From the NCBI RefSeq assembly GCF_901709675.1, contig NC_051096.1, forward strand, positions 2,137,001 to 2,201,000: a stretch of 64,000 nucleotides of DNA. Reading direction: 5' to 3'. The notes below the pieces were generated by a model, which had not been told where the DNA came from, did no database searches, and saw only the letters and a list, made by a program, of their open reading frames with translations. The translations under genes were made by a program, and so were the position numbers. The DNA is from Syngnathus acus. Its lineage: Eukaryota > Chordata > Actinopteri > Syngnathiformes > Syngnathidae. This document shows positions 1 to 14,485 of the stretch, one piece after another. Every line of letters begins with the position of its first letter. Within the stretch, counting starts at the first letter, position 1.

Positions 1-2587
<2,587 letters not shown>

Positions 2588-2592
<5 letters not shown>

Positions 2593-5500
2593 TACAGTGA
2601 TTTAGCCTGGTTGTATAGTCTGATGGCAGCAGGGAGGAAGGACCTGCGATGCCTCTCGGTGGTGCATCGTGGGTGACGAAGCCGGTCACTGATGGAGCTC
2701 TCCAGGGCTCTGACAGTCTCATGAAGGGGGTGGGAGACCTTGTCCATGATGGAGGACAGCTTAGCCACCATCCTCCTCTCCCCACCAGCTCCACCCGGTC
2801 CAGACTGCAGCCGAGGACAGAGCTGGCTTTCTTCACCACCTTGTCCAGCCTCTTCCTCTCCGCTGCAGTGATGCCGCTGCTCCAGCAGACCACCCCATAA
2901 AAAATGGCGGATGCCACCACAGAGTCGTAGAAGGTCCTCAGGAGGCCGTCCCTCACTCCGAAGGACCTCAGTCTGCGCAGCAGGTGGAGTCTGCTCTGGC
3001 CCTTCTTGTATAGGGCCTGAGTGTTACCAGTCCAGTCCAGTTTATTGTTCAGGTGAACACCCAGGTACTTGTAAGAGTCCACAATCTCTACGTCCGTTCC
3101 CTGGATGTTCACCGGCGAGGGGGGGTCTTTGCGCCGGCGGATGTCCACCACCAGCTCCTTTGTTTTTCCAGAGTTAATCTGGAGGCGGTTCCGCTGGCAC
3201 CAGTCCACGAATCTGTGATTCAGTCCTCGGTACTCCGTCTCGTCTCCGTCGTTAATGAGACCGACGATGGCGGAGTCGTCCGAGAACCTCTGGAGGTGGC
3301 AGGTCGATGTGTGGTGGGTGAAGTCAGCTGTGTAGATGGTGAAGAGGAGGGGGGCCAGGACGGTCCCCTGTGGAGCTCCTGTGCTGCAGACCACCGTGTC
3401 AGACACACGGCCTCCTGTCCTCACAAACTGTGGTCTGCTTGTGAGGAAGTCCAGGACCCATGATGTCAGCTGCTGGCAGGCTCCAGCATGATGCAGTTTG
3501 TTCCCCAGCAGTTCTGGCTGGATGGTGTTGAAGGCACTGGAGAAATCATAAAACATGATCCTCACAGTGCTTCCAGCCCGCTCCAGGTGAGCCAGGGACC
3601 TCTGCATGAGGAAGATGACGCCGTCCTCAACCCCGATGCTCGGCCGGTAGGCGAACTGCCGGCGGAGGAGCTCACCAGGGGGCGCAGGTGGTGGAGGACC
3701 AGCCTCTCCAGGGTCTTCGCCAGGTGGGATGTCAGGGCCGCCGGTAGTGGTTGAAGTCACTGGGGCGAGATGACTTGGGCACCGGTACCACGCAGGACGT
3801 CTTCCACAGCTGTGGTACCCTGTGCAGCCTCAGGCTCATGTTGAATATGTGCTCCACGATCCTGCACAGTTGCCCGGAGCAGGATCTGAGCAGCCTGGAG
3901 GTGATGCCATCTGGACCCGTCGCCTTCTTCACCTTGAGCCTGGCCAGTCCTCTCTCCACCTGGGCTGTGGAGAGCACCATGCTGGGTGGGAGGGTGGTGG
4001 GTGGGGTGGGTTGCAGGGGGGATGGTTGGTGGGTTCGGTGGAGTTGAGAATGGGCTGGGGGGTCTTGGAGGGGGTGTAGCAGGGGGCGGGGTTGAGGTGA
4101 GAGTCCTCGGAGCAGAAGAGGCTCCAGTCGGGGGAAGTTGCAGCAGGGCTGGATGGGTGGGGGGAGGAGTGGATGGTTGTTCAAACCGGTTGAAGAACCG
4201 GTTCAGGTCATTCACCCACTCCTGATCCCTGTCCAGCGCAGGTCTGGAGTTGCTACGTCCTGAGATGGTGTTCAGGCTCCTCCAGACCCCGCTGACATCG
4301 TCCCGCTGCAGTTGGTCTTCCATCCTCCTCCTGTAGTTGCTCTTCCCCTCCCTGATCTTCTTCCTCAAGTCCCTCTGCACCGTTTTCAGCAGGTCCCTGT
4401 CTCCCGATTTAAAGACCCTCCTTTTGTCCCTGAGCAGGTCTTTGATCTCAGGGGTGATCCAAGGTTTGCTGTTTGCAAAAACTCTGACTGTTTTGGTGGG
4501 TATGGTGGAGTCTACACAAAAGTTAATGTAGTCTGTGACACAGCTGGTGAGACCGTCGATGTCGTCCCCGTAGTCCTCACAGAACACGTCCCACACCGTG
4601 GTCTCAAAACAGTCCTGAAGAGTCTCCAGAGATTCTTCAGACCAGATCTGTCTGGTGTGGGTGACTGCTGGTTGCCTGTGCACCAGAGGCTGATACACGG
4701 GGAGAAGGTGGATCAGATCGTGATCAGATCTTCCAAGGGGGGGGAGGGGGGATGATGTATATGCCTCCTTAAGGTTGGCATAAAAAAGGTCGTATTTTAT
4801 TTCCTCTGGTACTGCAGGTGACATATTGGCTGAAAGTTGGAAGTGTGGATGAAGGAGAGGCATGATTGAAGTCCCCGGTAATAAGAAGGAGGGCATGTGG
4901 ATGCTGTGTTTGCAGCCTGCTTACACTGCTGTGCAGGACATCGCGGGCTGCGTCGGCATTAGCATTAGGGGGGACATACGCAGTTATCGCGATAACGTGC
5001 GAGAGTTCCCGCGGCAGGTAGTGTGGCCTCAAGCTAACGGCTAGCAGCTCAATGTCCGCGCTGCAGAGTTGCTCTTTGATAGTGATGTGCCCAAGGTTGC
5101 ACCATCTATCGTTCACAAACACAGCAAGCCCCCCTCCTTTCCTCTTACCGCTCTCTCGTGTCCTGTCTGCCCTTATCAGGTTGAATCCGTCCAGAGCGAC
5201 GGCAGAGTCCGCTGTTTGCTCCGTTAGCCAGGTCTCCGTGAACAGCAGCATGCTACATTCCCTGTATTCCCGTTGGTGCCGTGCTAGCGCCGTTAGCTCA
5301 TCCATCTTATTGCAAATGGACCTCACATTCCCGGTGATGATGGTGGGGAGTGTGGGCTTGAAGCGGCGTTTCTTTTTCTGGCACGTAACACCCGAGCATT
5401 GTCCTCTTTTCCTCCTCTTCAGCTCGGGGGAAACATTGGGCTTGTAGCCTGTTAGCCCTCTGTAGCCAAGGGAAGCTAACAGCTGACCACGGGTGTAAAC

Positions 5501-5599
5501 AATGGAGCGTTTACTGCCTGCTTCGGTGAATACTGGAGTGATGAACCAGGTGAAAAATAGGAAAAATAAAAGGGCCAGCCTCACTGTTTTTGCAAACAT
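2588..5599 (-). mobile_element. CR1/Rex-like non-LTR retrotransposon (endonuclease + reverse transcriptase), frameshifted
   Basis: Read on the minus strand, 5599-4769 encodes an N-terminal extension and an apurinic endonuclease domain (motifs TETWL, AYVPPNANADAA, LLITGDFNHA). 4896-4180 encodes the spacer typical of fish LINEs (SKPWITPEIKDLL, VWRSLNTISG). 4050-3757 holds the start of reverse transcriptase (KKATGPDGI), and 3760-2588 its core (FYDFSSAFNTIQP, GAPQGTVLAPLLF, then the catalytic region as FSDDSAIVG) and the C-terminal part. The segments lie in different frames, so at least two frameshifts make this copy inactive. The FSDD box in place of FADD is visible here. The style resembles the Rex1/Babar group of CR1 elements; the clade is an inference. 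The 3' tail continues to about 2252. Confidence 0.85.
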
Positions 5600-5800
5600 G
5601 TTTCTGCCCGGTAAAAAAAAGAAAACACAGTACTGAGAAAAAGAAAAAAAAGAGTAAAAAAGAACATATAAAACGAGACAATATACAGACGAGTCGACAG
5701 AGCTGCTGCAAACGTGTCGCCACTACCGCGGCGCCAACAAACAAACAAAAAAAGTTATTATTATAATAATAAATAATTGTGATAAATAACTGGAATATCA
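5600..5800. other. Probable LINE 5' leader and AT-rich flank
   Basis: This lies directly upstream (minus-strand sense) of the LINE start codon. It is A-rich with AAAAGAAAA runs and ends in an ATTATAATAA-rich flank. No conserved coding signal is seen. Confidence 0.4.
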
Positions 5801-5929
5801 CTCAAATATTGGTGATCCCGTTGAGAGTCTCACATATTTCTTCGCTATCGAGTTTGCTACTGCATGCGCAGTGATACTGACCGGCAGAATAACATCCGGT
5901 TGTTCCCAAAGATGATCTTTTTTCTGAAA

Positions 5930-6221
5930 TAATTTTACGTTTACGGACTTAAGTAACCCGGCCGGGTCATACCAAAGACTATAAAAATGGGACCCATTGC
6001 CTCCCTGCTTGGCACTCAGCATTAAGGGTTGGAATTGGGGGGTTAGATCACCGAATGATTCCCGAGCGCGGCGCCGCTGCTGCTCACTGCTCCCCTCTCC
6101 CCCAGGGGATGGATCAAAATCACACGGGGATGGGTCAAATGCAGAGGACAAATTTCACCACACCCAGATGCGTGTGACGATCATTGGGACTTCTAAAAAA
6201 AAAAAAAAAAAAAAAAAAAAG
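5930..6221 (+). repeat. SINE-like teleost dispersed repeat with poly(A) tail
   Basis: The segment contains the widespread teleost repeat with a GCTTGGCACTCAGCATTAAG core, a GC-rich middle, and a 3' end reading CACACCCAGATGCGTGTGACG, followed by an uninterrupted poly(A) run of about 24 bases (6198-6221). The poly(A) end fits retroposition. A short reverse-complement relative lies near 15301-15350. Confidence 0.65.
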
Positions 6222-6336
6222 TCAAAATTTGCGTCCGTATTATACATGGGTACAGGCTTTTTTTCCAGCATCGACATGCCATTTTTAGGGTGCGTATTAT
6301 ACATGGGGGCGCATTATACATGGAAAAAACACGGTA
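6222..6336. repeat. MITE-like repeat, copy 1
   Basis: About 115 bp with internal repeats of GTATTATACATGGG, ending in an ACGGTA terminus. A near-identical copy lies at 7749-7871 in the same orientation, so this is a dispersed non-autonomous element. Confidence 0.6.
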
Positions 6337-6613
6337 TTGGCAAAAAAGTAACCGGCACTGTGGCTCATAGAGGCATACAGGCAAACTAGCAAAAGGGTAT
6401 TGTGTGAAGGGTGTGTGTGGTTTGTGGGGTATGTGTGTGGTTCTGCAACAGACAGAAATACAGCACGTTAACGCTCAACTTCTGACGTCACACAACACTC
6501 GTAGACGGCACACATTACATAACTAACTGCGTGTAACAGGCCATGCAGCCCCCCCAATAGGGGCATGCGGCTCCCCAATGGGGACATGTGGCCCCCAGAC
6601 CCTTAGCTACTTT

Positions 6614-7060
6614 TCAGTGTTTTTTCACATTTGCCATTCTCATCCCTGCCTCCTCCTCATGGATCTGAAGTGCAGGCGTGGCTTCTGAAAGAGAGAGAGT
6701 AGGTGATAACGACAATGGGGATGTGAACAGGGGGGTTGTTGGGGGAGGTGTGGATGTTGATTGTGATGCAGGAGGTCCTGTTGTGTGGGTGGACTGTTCA
6801 AACTTGCAGTAAAACCTATTTAGCTGGTTTGCAAGCCTTGTCTTCACCACAGAAGGTTCTTGAAGCCCGTGATGCTCTGCAGGCCTTTCCACACTGTTGA
6901 GGGACCAGGATTGGCAGAGAGGTGTCTCTCCAGGCTCTCCCCATAGCTCCTCTTGGCTTTCCTGATCTCTCGGTTCAGTGTGTTCCTGGCCTGCCTGAAC
7001 AGGTCACGGTCCCCACTTCTGTAGGCCTTCCCTTTGACTTTGCGCAGCATCCTGAGGTTT
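6614..7060 (-). mobile_element. LINE fragment (spacer between endonuclease and reverse transcriptase)
   Basis: The minus-strand translation gives PEFIPNLRMLRKVKGKAYRS, then WKGLQSITGFK, then in another frame ANQLNRFYCKFEQ and a proline/threonine-rich stretch. This is the same region as 4896-4180 of the larger LINE but from a different, diverged family. Both ends and the frame are broken. Confidence 0.7.
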
Positions 7061-7375
7061 GGTATAAACTCGGGTTGGTAAGAGTCACCGATATGCATCA
7101 GAAAATCGATACGACCTGTAAGATGCAGTTGCATCGATTCGCAAACGTCTGCATCGGTAAAAACGCACAAAAACTCAAGATGCATCGTATCAAAATAATT
7201 TGCATCGTTAAAAATCGATTAATATCTTTAATTATAACTTTTTAGAAACGGGTCTCTGGGTTTCAGTCACTCCTACGACTCAAGTCTCGGCTCAGGTCTC
7301 GCGCGAACAGACGGGTCAAAACTGGTCTTCTTCGAATTGTACAAAGGCGGCAAGTCAGACAGATAGCGGGTTAGC

Positions 7376-7545
7376 ATGGAGGAAAACAAGACAGAGATTA
7401 TACATTCGATGGTGGGCTTTAAGTCTGCAGCGTGGAAACATTTCGGGTTGTACAAACGAGATGGAAAGCTGGATAAGACAACGGCCATATGTAAACTCTG
7501 CCGTGCAGCTAGCGGTGCAGGCAATATTAGTTTTTACCCTACAGC
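7376..7545 (+). pseudogene. hAT-type transposase N-terminal fragment with BED-like zinc finger
   Basis: The ORF starts MEENKTEIIHSMVGFKSAAW and continues with WKHFG, GKLDKTTAICKLCRAA and a histidine-less end. The spacing matches the BED finger found at the start of fish hAT transposases. The catalytic part is absent: the reading runs into a LINE-type 3' tail at about 7580. Confidence 0.6.
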
Positions 7546-7569
7546 GGTAGTCACATTGAATGCAGCTAA

Positions 7570-7748
7570 ACGTAAACGATTGTCTGTGTATGTTCTTCTG
7601 TGGGTTTTTAGCTTGTTTTTTTTAATCTTTTTATTCTATTTATTCTATTTATTTTTTATCGCATGCGCGGATCGGTTGGCACTTTTTAAATTTCGTTGTA
7701 CATGTGACAATGACAAATAAAGATCTATTCTATTCTATTCTATTCTTA
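7570..7748 (+). repeat. LINE 3' tail with TTCTA microsatellite
   Basis: The segment shows the common teleost LINE terminus (TTTCGTTGTACATGTGACAA, then an AATAAA-type end), followed by a (TTCTA)n run. Confidence 0.6.
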
Positions 7749-7871
7749 AGTAGGAGTCAAAATTTGGGTGCGTATTATACATGGGTACAGGCTTTTTTCC
7801 AGCATCGACATGCCATTTCTAGGGTGCGTATTATACATGGGGGCGCGTTATACATGGAAAAAAACGGTAAT
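7749..7871. repeat. MITE-like repeat, copy 2
   Basis: Same orientation and nearly the same sequence as 6222-6336. Confidence 0.6.
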
Positions 7872-8054
7872 TTGAAATAACCATTAAAATGCTTCTGACT
7901 GGGCCACCAATCTAAAATGTGCAAGGATGGACCCTGTGGCAAGTCTTTCTGCAAATAAATGAGGACTTAAAAAATAATTTTTTGTAAATTTGCTCATGTC
8001 AAGCAGTCATCTAAATCATTTGGTTCATCTGTTAACTTATGTTTTGTGTTTGCA

Positions 8055-9722
8055 GACAACGGTCAAGATTTTGGTCCTGAACAGCAGGAGCCAGAGCGCC
8101 GTGACTTTAAAGAGGAAGTGGAGGACAAAGAGGTCCCACACTTTAATGAACAAAAGGACCAGATGTGTTTTTTCATCAAAAAAGAGGAGGAGGAGCCAGA
8201 GCAATTTTGCATAAAAGAGGAGGAAGATCTCCACTCCAGGAAAGAGAAGATAGAAAAGGATTTCTGCAAAATGCCATCGACTCTTGTCCCTTTGAAGAGC
8301 AGAGGTGAGGGTCATTGTGAGGCGAGCAGAGAGGCGGAGCCTCCAAGCAGCAGCTCAGGTCAACACATAACAGAAGATGATGGACGCTCCTGTGGAGGAT
8401 CACAAGCTGACGACGGCCTCTTAGCTCCAATCTCAGACGGTGATGTCATGTCGTCACATTCTCCTGGCTCTGAAGATGATGAGTCAAACGGTGATATTTC
8501 ATATCACGCTGAAAACAAACGGTGGAAATGTTCTTACTGTTGGAAAATGTTTGCTTTCAAGAGGAGTTTGAAACAACACATGAGAACCCACACTGTTGAG
8601 AAACCTTTTTCCTGCTCAGATTGTGGCCAAAGATTCTCTCATAAGGCAAACTTAAAAAGATACATGACAACCCACACTGGAGAGAAACCTTTTTCCTGCT
8701 CAGATTGTGATCAAAGATTCTCTCAGAAGACAAACTTAAAAAGACACATAAGAACCCACACTGGTGAGAAACCACTTTCCTGTTCAGATTGTGGCCAAAG
8801 ATTCTCAAATAAGACACGCTTCAAATCACACATGAGAACCCACACTGGTGAGAAACCTTTTTCCTGCTCAGATTGTGGCCAAAGCTTCTCTCACAAGGCA
8901 AACGTAAAAGGACACATGAGAACCCACACTGGTGAGAAACCTTTTCCCTGCTCAGATTGCGGCCAAACATTCTCACGTAAAGGACACTTAAAATTACACA
9001 CAAGAACCCACACTGGTGAGACACCCTTTTCCTGCTCAGATTGTGGTAAAAGATTCTCTCGCAAGGCAAACGTAAAACGACACATGAGAACCCACACTGG
9101 TGAGAAACCTTTTTCCTGCTCAGAATGTGGCCAAAGATTCTCATATAAGGGATACTTAAAAACACACGAGAACCCACACTGGTGAGAAACCTTTTTCCTG
9201 CTTAGTTTGTGGCCAAAGATTCTCAAGAAATGGACATTTAAAATGTCACACAAGAACCCACACTGGTGAGAAACCTTTTTCCTGCTCAGATTGTGGCAAA
9301 AGCTTCTCACATAAGGAACACTTAAAAATACACACAAGAACCCACACTGGTGAGAATCCATTTTCCTGCTCAGAATGTGGCCAAAGATTCTCATATAAGG
9401 GACACTTAAAAACACACATGAGAACCCACACTGGTGAGAAACCATTTTCCTGCTTAGTTTGTGGCCAAAGATTCTCAAGCAATGGACATTTAAAACGTCA
9501 CACAAGAACCCACACTGGTGAGACACCCTTTTCCTGCTCAGATTGTGGTCAAAGATTCTCTCACAAGGAAAACGTAAAAACACACATAAGAACCCACACT
9601 GGGGAGAAACCCTTTTCCTGCTCAGATTGTGGTCAAAGATTCTCTCAGAAGACAAACTTAAAAAGACACATAAGAACCCACACTGGTGAGAAACCATTTT
9701 CCTGCCCAAAGCTTCTCACATA
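8055..9722 (+). pseudogene. C2H2 zinc-finger protein, 5' part, frameshifted and interrupted
   Basis: An acceptor (TTTGCAG) ends at 8054. The exon then encodes an acidic leader rich in EEEPE-type motifs, common in teleost gastrula-type zinc-finger proteins, followed by tandem C2H2 fingers every 84 bp from about 8526. Links are [10 protein letters not shown]. Eight fingers read in the first frame. A two-base loss near 9168 (ACACACGAG where other repeats have ACACACATGAG) shifts the frame to a stop at 9185, and at least six more fingers continue in the other frame to 9702. The last finger has lost 11 bases and an L2 LINE follows at 9724. The family role would be nuclear DNA binding. The coding exon looks dead or truncated, although an 8-finger product is possible. 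Confidence 0.85.
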
Positions 9723-9723
9723 A
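9718..9723. repeat. Target-site duplication (ACATAA), left copy, of the L2 insertion
   Basis: The same six bases recur at 14486-14491, exactly where the zinc-finger repeat sequence resumes. Confidence 0.6.
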
Positions 9724-9769
9724 TGAATTAGATATCATGTTTCTTACAGAGACCTGGCTTGATCTAGAT

Positions 9770-10317
9770 CAGTGGTCCCCAACCTTTTTTGCGCCACGGA
9801 CCGGTTACATGTCAGAAATATTTTCGCGGACCGGCATTTATATAAATAAATAATACATTTATATAAATAATACATTTATAATAAATATATAAATACGATG
9901 AAATAAAATGATACGACTGACATAAAAACAAGTACAAATGACAAAAATAAAAGTCACCATTACGTTGAATTAGTGGGAGCACTGAGTTTGTTTCTCAGAA
10001 ACGAGCCGGTCCCATCTAGACGTAATCAGAGACAATGACACCCGAAGTGATTAAGGTTTGTCTTTTATTGGAGGATGCTTGGTCTCCATGTGTTGAAGCA
10101 GTTTTGAATGCTTCATTGCCTGGTTAGTTAGCCTGTCGCCACATATTAGCTTTGCGGGCTCGACTGGGGAAACATGTCACGTGACCGGGACGAGTGTCTT
10201 GACCTGAATTAATTGATCGTCGATAAAAATTGTTTTTTTTCTGTGCGGCTTGGCGGCCCGGTACCAAGTGACCCACGGACCGGTACCGGTCCGCGGCCCG
10301 GTGGTTGGGGACCACTG
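9770..10317. mobile_element. hAT-type MITE with perfect 8-bp target duplication
   Basis: The terminal inverted repeats are CAGTGGTCCCCAACC at the left and its reverse complement at the right. It is flanked on both sides by ATCTAGAT (9762-9769 and 10318-10325), an 8-bp duplication that is diagnostic of hAT transposition. The interior is AT-rich with no transposase. It sits inside the L2 LINE, so it is younger than it. Confidence 0.92.
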
Positions 10318-10759
10318 ATCTAGATAACAGAGAATATATCCTTAATGAATCAACTCCACCTAATTTCAACTGCATTGACGCCCCCAGAATCGGAAAGAGA
10401 GGGGGAGGCGTTGCCCTAATCTATTCTGATTTGTTTCAATGTAAACGGACGTCATTTGGAGATTGTCTTTCGTTTGAGTATCTTGCAGTTGTAATGAAGT
10501 CTTCTCCCCCTGTCCTACTTATGGTTGTATACAGACCCCCAGGTTATGCTAATAACTTCTTCGTCGAATTCTCTGAACTCCTCGCTATAATCTCCTTGGA
10601 ACATGACTGTATATCAATAGAGGCTTTGCAGTCACGTGGTTTTATCACGTGATTTTGTGTTATGCCGCCATCTTGGCGGTCAACTCGTCAGCTCGTTCCT
10701 ACGTGTTTGTATGGATTGTCTGATTTCTGCGCTACGTTTTCACCGATTTCTTCCGAATT

Positions 10760-10978
10760 ATGGCTGATTTGCTATCCAACGAAGTTAGGCATTTGGATGA
10801 AGACTCCAAGAAACGTTACAGAGAGAAGTTGAACCTTGTTGGCACAACGGATCCGTACCTTTTACCGAGAAGCATGCTAAAATCGCCCGAGCATTTTGGA
10901 ACAGCCGACCTGCCTGAACGCTCATATCCAGATATTTATAATTACCTCGTCGATTTGTTTTGTAATGGCATTTCATAA
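10760..10978 (+). pseudogene. N-terminal fragment of an ISL2EU YqaJ-type nuclease-associated protein
   Basis: A 72-residue ORF starting MADLLSNEVRHLDEDSKKRY and reaching SYPDIYNYLVDLF. From family knowledge this leader precedes the SWIM/YqaJ exonuclease region in vertebrate ISL2EU-derived proteins; that catalytic region is missing here. The identification rests on recall of the leader and is moderate. Confidence 0.55.
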
Positions 10979-11539
10979 CTTGACATATTAAAAAACTGAA
11001 TAGAGTGAAATCATTCAGATACTGTACCTGTCTGTTCAAGTTGCTACCATTTTTATTTTTTGTTTATTTTTGCATGATGCCACATCTGATTGGCTTGAAA
11101 ACTTAACCAATAAAAATTTTAACCTTGTGCCAATGGCTTGAAAACTTTACCAATGTAGATTTTACCTTGTGCCAAATGAAGTAACAAAAACCCTCTTGTT
11201 AAAAAATGCTACATTAAAAAAAAATTGTTTCACAAGGTTCATAATTATTTTTTGGGAAATTTCCTAATGCATTCACTCGAGAATTAATTGTTCAATTCCA
11301 ATATGAAGTTCAATATTTACATTGATAACGTTTTCAAGCCAATCAGATGAAGCATCATGAAAAAATAAACACAAAATAAAAACGGGGGGGGGTGAACTGA
11401 AGAAATCATCCCATTCCCTGCCTTGCTGCTCTTGCTGCCTTTCTAAAAATGCACCCAGCATTTTCAACAATCATATTTGTATCATCCCATATTGTATTAT
11501 TTCACATTTTGTGAAACAAATCAGGGGTGAATAGTTTGT

Positions 11540-11731
11540 TTACATACCTGATATGAAGTCCTCATTGCATATCCTTGTGTAAATCGTAGGTTTCCATCGT
11601 TCACGACGAATATCCGCGATCCATTTATCACGTTTTTTCATGTTCGCCGGAAATCTATAGAAGCTTTGAAGATTTGGTTTATCGCCTCGTCTATTGCTAC
11701 ATCCAACAGCACAGCAGGTATCCGGCATTTT
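11540..11731 (-). pseudogene. THAP-domain first exon of an ISL2EU-type transposase
   Basis: From the methionine at 11728 the minus strand reads MPDTCCAVGCSNRRGDK, then FYRFPANMKKRDKWIADIRR, then ending CNEDF. This shows the THAP C2CH pattern with the conserved FYRFP and W. A splice donor (CAG/GTATGT) closes the exon at about 11549. No further transposase exons remain. Confidence 0.75.
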
Positions 11732-14485
11732 TAAGCTCAAATAGCAGCAGATATAACAAGAAAGCGTGTGTGAGTCGTAGACCGGCACTGAAAAGTTGAC
11801 CGCCAAGATGGCCGCCAAGCTAATGTGGGTAGCTTGATGACGTCAGCTGCAAAGCCTCTATAGTAGGTGACTTTAATATTCACATAGACAAACTCAATGA
11901 TAATAACACCAAAGAACTAAACGACCTCCTTGACACCTTCGACCTATCCCAGCATATCTCTGGACCTACACACAACAGAGGCCATACACTAGATTTATTC
12001 ATAACCAGAGGTCTTGAGTCATCTTTCCTCTCAGCAGTCGATATTGCCTTATCTGATCACTTCTGCATCTTTATTGAAATGAAGGTCACCCCTATAGCTC
12101 TCAGTCAACCACAAACCATTAAAAGGCGGCACTTTAATGAGGCCACTAGTCCACTATTTATGGAGGCCTTCTCGCAGGCCCCTACCCTTTCATCAGAATC
12201 TGTCAATGACCTCCTAGATAACTTCAACTCTAAAACCCTAAAAGCTATCGATGCAGTAGCCCCTCTGAAAACCAAATTAATCTCTGGTAAGAAGAAAGCA
12301 CAAAAAAAGAGAGTCTAGAAAAGCAGAACGCAAATGGCGAAAAACTAAACTTCACATTCATCATGATATTTACAAAGACAGCCTTAAATCCTATAACCAA
12401 GAACTAAAAAAATCCAGACAATCTTTCTTTGCTGACATAATCAACAAAAACACAAATGACGCTCGTACTCTCTTTGCCACCATTAACAGGCTAACAAACG
12501 CCCCCCCTCAAATTGCCCCTGATTTCCTATCCACTGTCAAATGCAATGAATTTGCAACCTTCTTCAAGGATAAAATTAAAAACATCAGATTAGCCATCAG
12601 TTTTACTGCAAAAGGACCTATGGCCCCAATGCACCCACTGAAAAGGTGCCTAGTAAACATGACCCAATTTAATATCATTGATCAAAAACAACTAGAAGAA
12701 ACAGTACAAAGCCTTAAATCCTCAACGTGCTGCCTTGACACCTTGCCAACAAGTTTTCTAAAAAATGTCCAAAAGTGCCTTGCCCCAGACCTACTGCAGA
12801 TAATAAACACTTCTCTACTTACAGGCATCTTTCCACGATCTTTGAAAACTGCTGTTGTGAAGCCCCTATTAAAGAAGCCTAATCTTGACCACTCCATAAT
12901 CAGCAATTTCAGACCAGTATCAAATCTTCCTGTTTCAAGCAAAATACTCGAAAGAACTGTTTATCAACAACTCTATGCCTTCCTATCCTCCAATAACATA
13001 CTAGATCCCTTCCAATCCGGTTTCCGACCCCATCACAGCACCGAAACCGCGCTCCTCAGAGTTATCAATGACATCCGAATGAACACGAATTCAGGTAAAA
13101 TCTCAATTCTAGTGTCACTAGACCTTAGTGCTGCGTTCGATACGGTTGACCATGAAATTCTATTAGACAGACTGGAAAACTGGGTGGGTCTTTCCGGCAA
13201 GGTTCTTGACTGGTTCAGATCCTATCTGCAAGACAGGAACTACTTTATCTCTATCGGCAATTTCATCTCTGACCTGACCGATATGACGTGGGGTACCCCA
13301 AGGCTCAATCCTAGGTCCGGTCCTATTCAATCTCTACATGCTCCCAATTGGCCCAATACTCCAAAAAAACAACATAGCCTACCACAGCTACGCAGATGAC
13401 ACACAACTTTACATAGCCCTCTCATCGGATGACTACACCCCTATAAATACACTATGCCAAACCATTGAGCAAATAAATGACTGGATGTGCCAGAATTTCC
13501 TCCCAACTAAACAAGGACAAAACAGAGATAATTGTCTTTGACGCTAAAGCAGACAGGCTCAAAGTCACTGCTCAATTAGAATCCCTAGCCCTTAAACCAA
13601 AGGAACAAGTAAAAATTCTTGGCATTATTATTGACTCTGACCTGAATTTCAACTCCCACATCAAACTCATAAGAAAATGTGCCTTCTTCCAGCTAAAAAA
13701 AATAGCAAGGCTCAGAGGCTATACATCCAAACAAGATCTTGAAAAATTAATTCATGCCTTCATATCTAGCAGATTGGACTACGGGAACAGCCTCTTCGAA
13801 GGCCTACCAAAGAAAGCTATTAAACAACTACAGCTCATCCAAAATGCTGCTGCTCGAGTTCTAACAAGAACCAAGAAAGCAGAACACATTTCACCAATAC
13901 TCAAGTCCCTACACTGGCTACCAGTATGCCATAGAATAGATTTTAAGATTCTGCTAATAGTTTATAAATCTTTAAATGGGCCAGGGCCAAAATACCTCTT
14001 TGAACTGCTCCAACATTATGAACCTTCTAGATCACTTAGGTCATCGGGAACAGGCCTGCTAATTGTTCCCAGGTACAAAACAAAACATGGTGAAGCTGCT
14101 TTTTGCCATTATGCCCCCCACAGCTGGAATAAACTCCCAGAGGACATTAGATCTGCCCCTACCCTACCCATCTTTAAATCTAAACTTAAAACTTTTTTAT
14201 TCTCTTTTGCTTTCTAGCTGCTACTAAAGCAATGATGTTGTTTTTGTTTCTGTTTATTATAATCTAAAATGTTCTTAAATGTTCTTAAATGAATTTATGC
14301 CAGGCTCTGACCTGATGTGATTCTGTTCTATAATCTATCAATGACGTTGTAATCTATTTTTTTAAATGAATTTATGTAAATGCTATGCTTTGCTTCACCT
14401 GCTTTCAATAATTTGTTTTGTAAAGCACTTTGAATTGCCTCTGTGTATGAAATGTGCTATATAAATAAATTTGACTTTGACTTTG

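Larger units (their letters stand above)
10619..11859. mobile_element. ISL2EU-type DNA transposon, internally deleted
   Basis: The ends are AGAGGCTTTGC and its reverse complement, flanked by AT on both sides (10617-10618, 11860-11861). Near both ends there is a second inverted motif, GCCGCCATCTTGGCGGTCAA. Two convergent coding remnants lie inside: a plus-strand YqaJ-protein-type N-terminus and a minus-strand THAP domain. That pair is the known gene content of ISL2EU elements. Removing the element and one AT joins the flanking LINE codons in frame through its GDFN endonuclease motif, which proves the boundaries. A roughly 50-bp tandem duplication lies at 11085-11180. Confidence 0.8.
9724..14485 (+). 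mobile_element. L2-clade LINE, 5' truncated, with two nested insertions
   Basis: The element begins inside the endonuclease (MFLTETWLDL) and runs to a 3' end of TTTGACTTTGAC repeats, the typical L2 tail. Motifs are IVGDFNIH (split by an insertion), SDHFCIF, then after a frameshift near 12310 KPNLDHSIISNFRPVSNLP, GFRPHHSTETALLRV and LDLSAAFDTVDHEILLDRL. A second frameshift near 13300 precedes [13 protein letters not shown], and a third at about 13510 precedes the C-terminal SRLDYGNSLFEGLP block ending at 14217. It is inactive. It lies in the same sense as the zinc-finger exon it interrupts. Confidence 0.9.

Noticed and set aside
2649-5447. Several plus-strand ORFs of 80-150 codons
   Set aside because: They are antisense shadows of the minus-strand LINE with no family features.
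8526-9702. CRISPR-like array from regular 84-bp repeats
   Set aside because: Repeats are whole coding units with no unique spacers; this is a tandem zinc-finger array in a vertebrate.
8557-9709. Minus-strand ORFs with repeats such as [13 protein letters not shown]
   Set aside because: They are the reverse complement of the 84-bp zinc-finger repeat.
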